From Herbaspirillum sp. alder98 (GTDB lineage Bacteria > Pseudomonadota > Gammaproteobacteria > Burkholderiales > Burkholderiaceae_D), in assembly GCF_020179755.1 (NCBI RefSeq), contig NZ_JAIUCY010000006.1, forward strand, positions 1 to 64,000: a stretch of DNA of 64,000 nucleotides. Direction: 5' to 3'. The notes below the pieces were generated by a model. The model worked only from the letters and a program-made list of their open reading frames with translations. It was not told the DNA's origin and did not search any database. Of the stretch, positions 63,969 to 64,000 are shown piece by piece. The stretch's first letter is position 1. Every line of letters starts with the position of its first letter. The position numbers were made by a program, and so were the translations under genes.

Positions 63969-64000
63969 CATTCATGTCAGGCCTCACGTATACTGTGCGC

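Overview
The window is a high-GC, gene-dense chromosomal segment from a betaproteobacterium. The best guess is Burkholderiales, family Oxalobacteraceae, Herbaspirillum-like. This rests on gene content and on the ilvC-ilvH-ilvI block lying next to a sigma factor/DUF3619/DUF3106/RDD cluster. It was judged from memory, without a database search. No rRNA, tRNA, CRISPR array, phage or insertion sequence was recognised.

Layout. 1-2.7 kb: branched-chain amino acid synthesis (ilvC partial, ilvH, ilvI, minus strand). 3.2-6.8 kb: ECF-type sigma factor with a translationally coupled DUF3619 membrane protein, then DUF3106, RDD and lipase-like genes. 6.8-16 kb: housekeeping and stress genes (small lipoprotein, DUF455 ferritin-like protein, gamma carbonic anhydrase, Hsp33, RsuA, TrmJ, SuhB, VOC protein, hydrolase, RhlE, GNAT). 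16.1-22.9 kb: a LysR-controlled catabolic operon encoding a guanidinobutyrase-type ureohydrolase, an argininosuccinate-lyase homologue, a polar amino acid ABC transporter and a class II aldolase. 23.0-26.4 kb: osmoprotectant (betaine/choline) ABC transporter. 26.9-30.7 kb: DUF4197, MFS exporter, a candidate small RNA or attenuator, and a CorC/CNNM-type protein. 30.8-41.1 kb: an iron locus (see below). 41-50 kb: GST, MocR-type regulator, FdhF/YdeP oxidoreductase with a tiny HTH protein, Lrp plus dadA, topoisomerase IB. 49.5-52.1 kb: ada - lipoprotein hydrolase - alkB alkylation-repair operon. 52.2-54 kb: Lrp regulator divergent from hppD. 54-55.3 kb: small coiled-coil protein and an orphan binding protein. 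55.4-56.0 kb: a tandem array of REP-like hairpin elements. 56.1-60.9 kb: complete livFGMHK branched-chain amino acid ABC transporter. 61.3-64 kb: phosphodiester glycosidase-like protein, small lipoprotein, M15 peptidase and a small hypothetical.

The most interesting region is 30.8-41.1 kb. A two-component system, a TonB-dependent receptor and a Tat-exported esterase resemble the Pseudomonas PfeRS-PfeA-PfeE enterobactin system. They are joined to a second Fur-box-preceded operon encoding a His-rich PepSY membrane protein, a DUF2271 protein with a textbook covalent-FMN attachment motif (DGVSGAT), a DUF4198 protein, the flavin transferase ApbE and a membrane-anchored flavodoxin/FAD/NADPH reductase. 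My inference is a pathway that imports a ferric catecholate, opens its ester scaffold in the periplasm and reduces the iron there with NADPH-derived electrons passed across the membrane to a flavinylated protein. The second candidate for new biology is the guanidino-compound operon at 16.1-22.9 kb.
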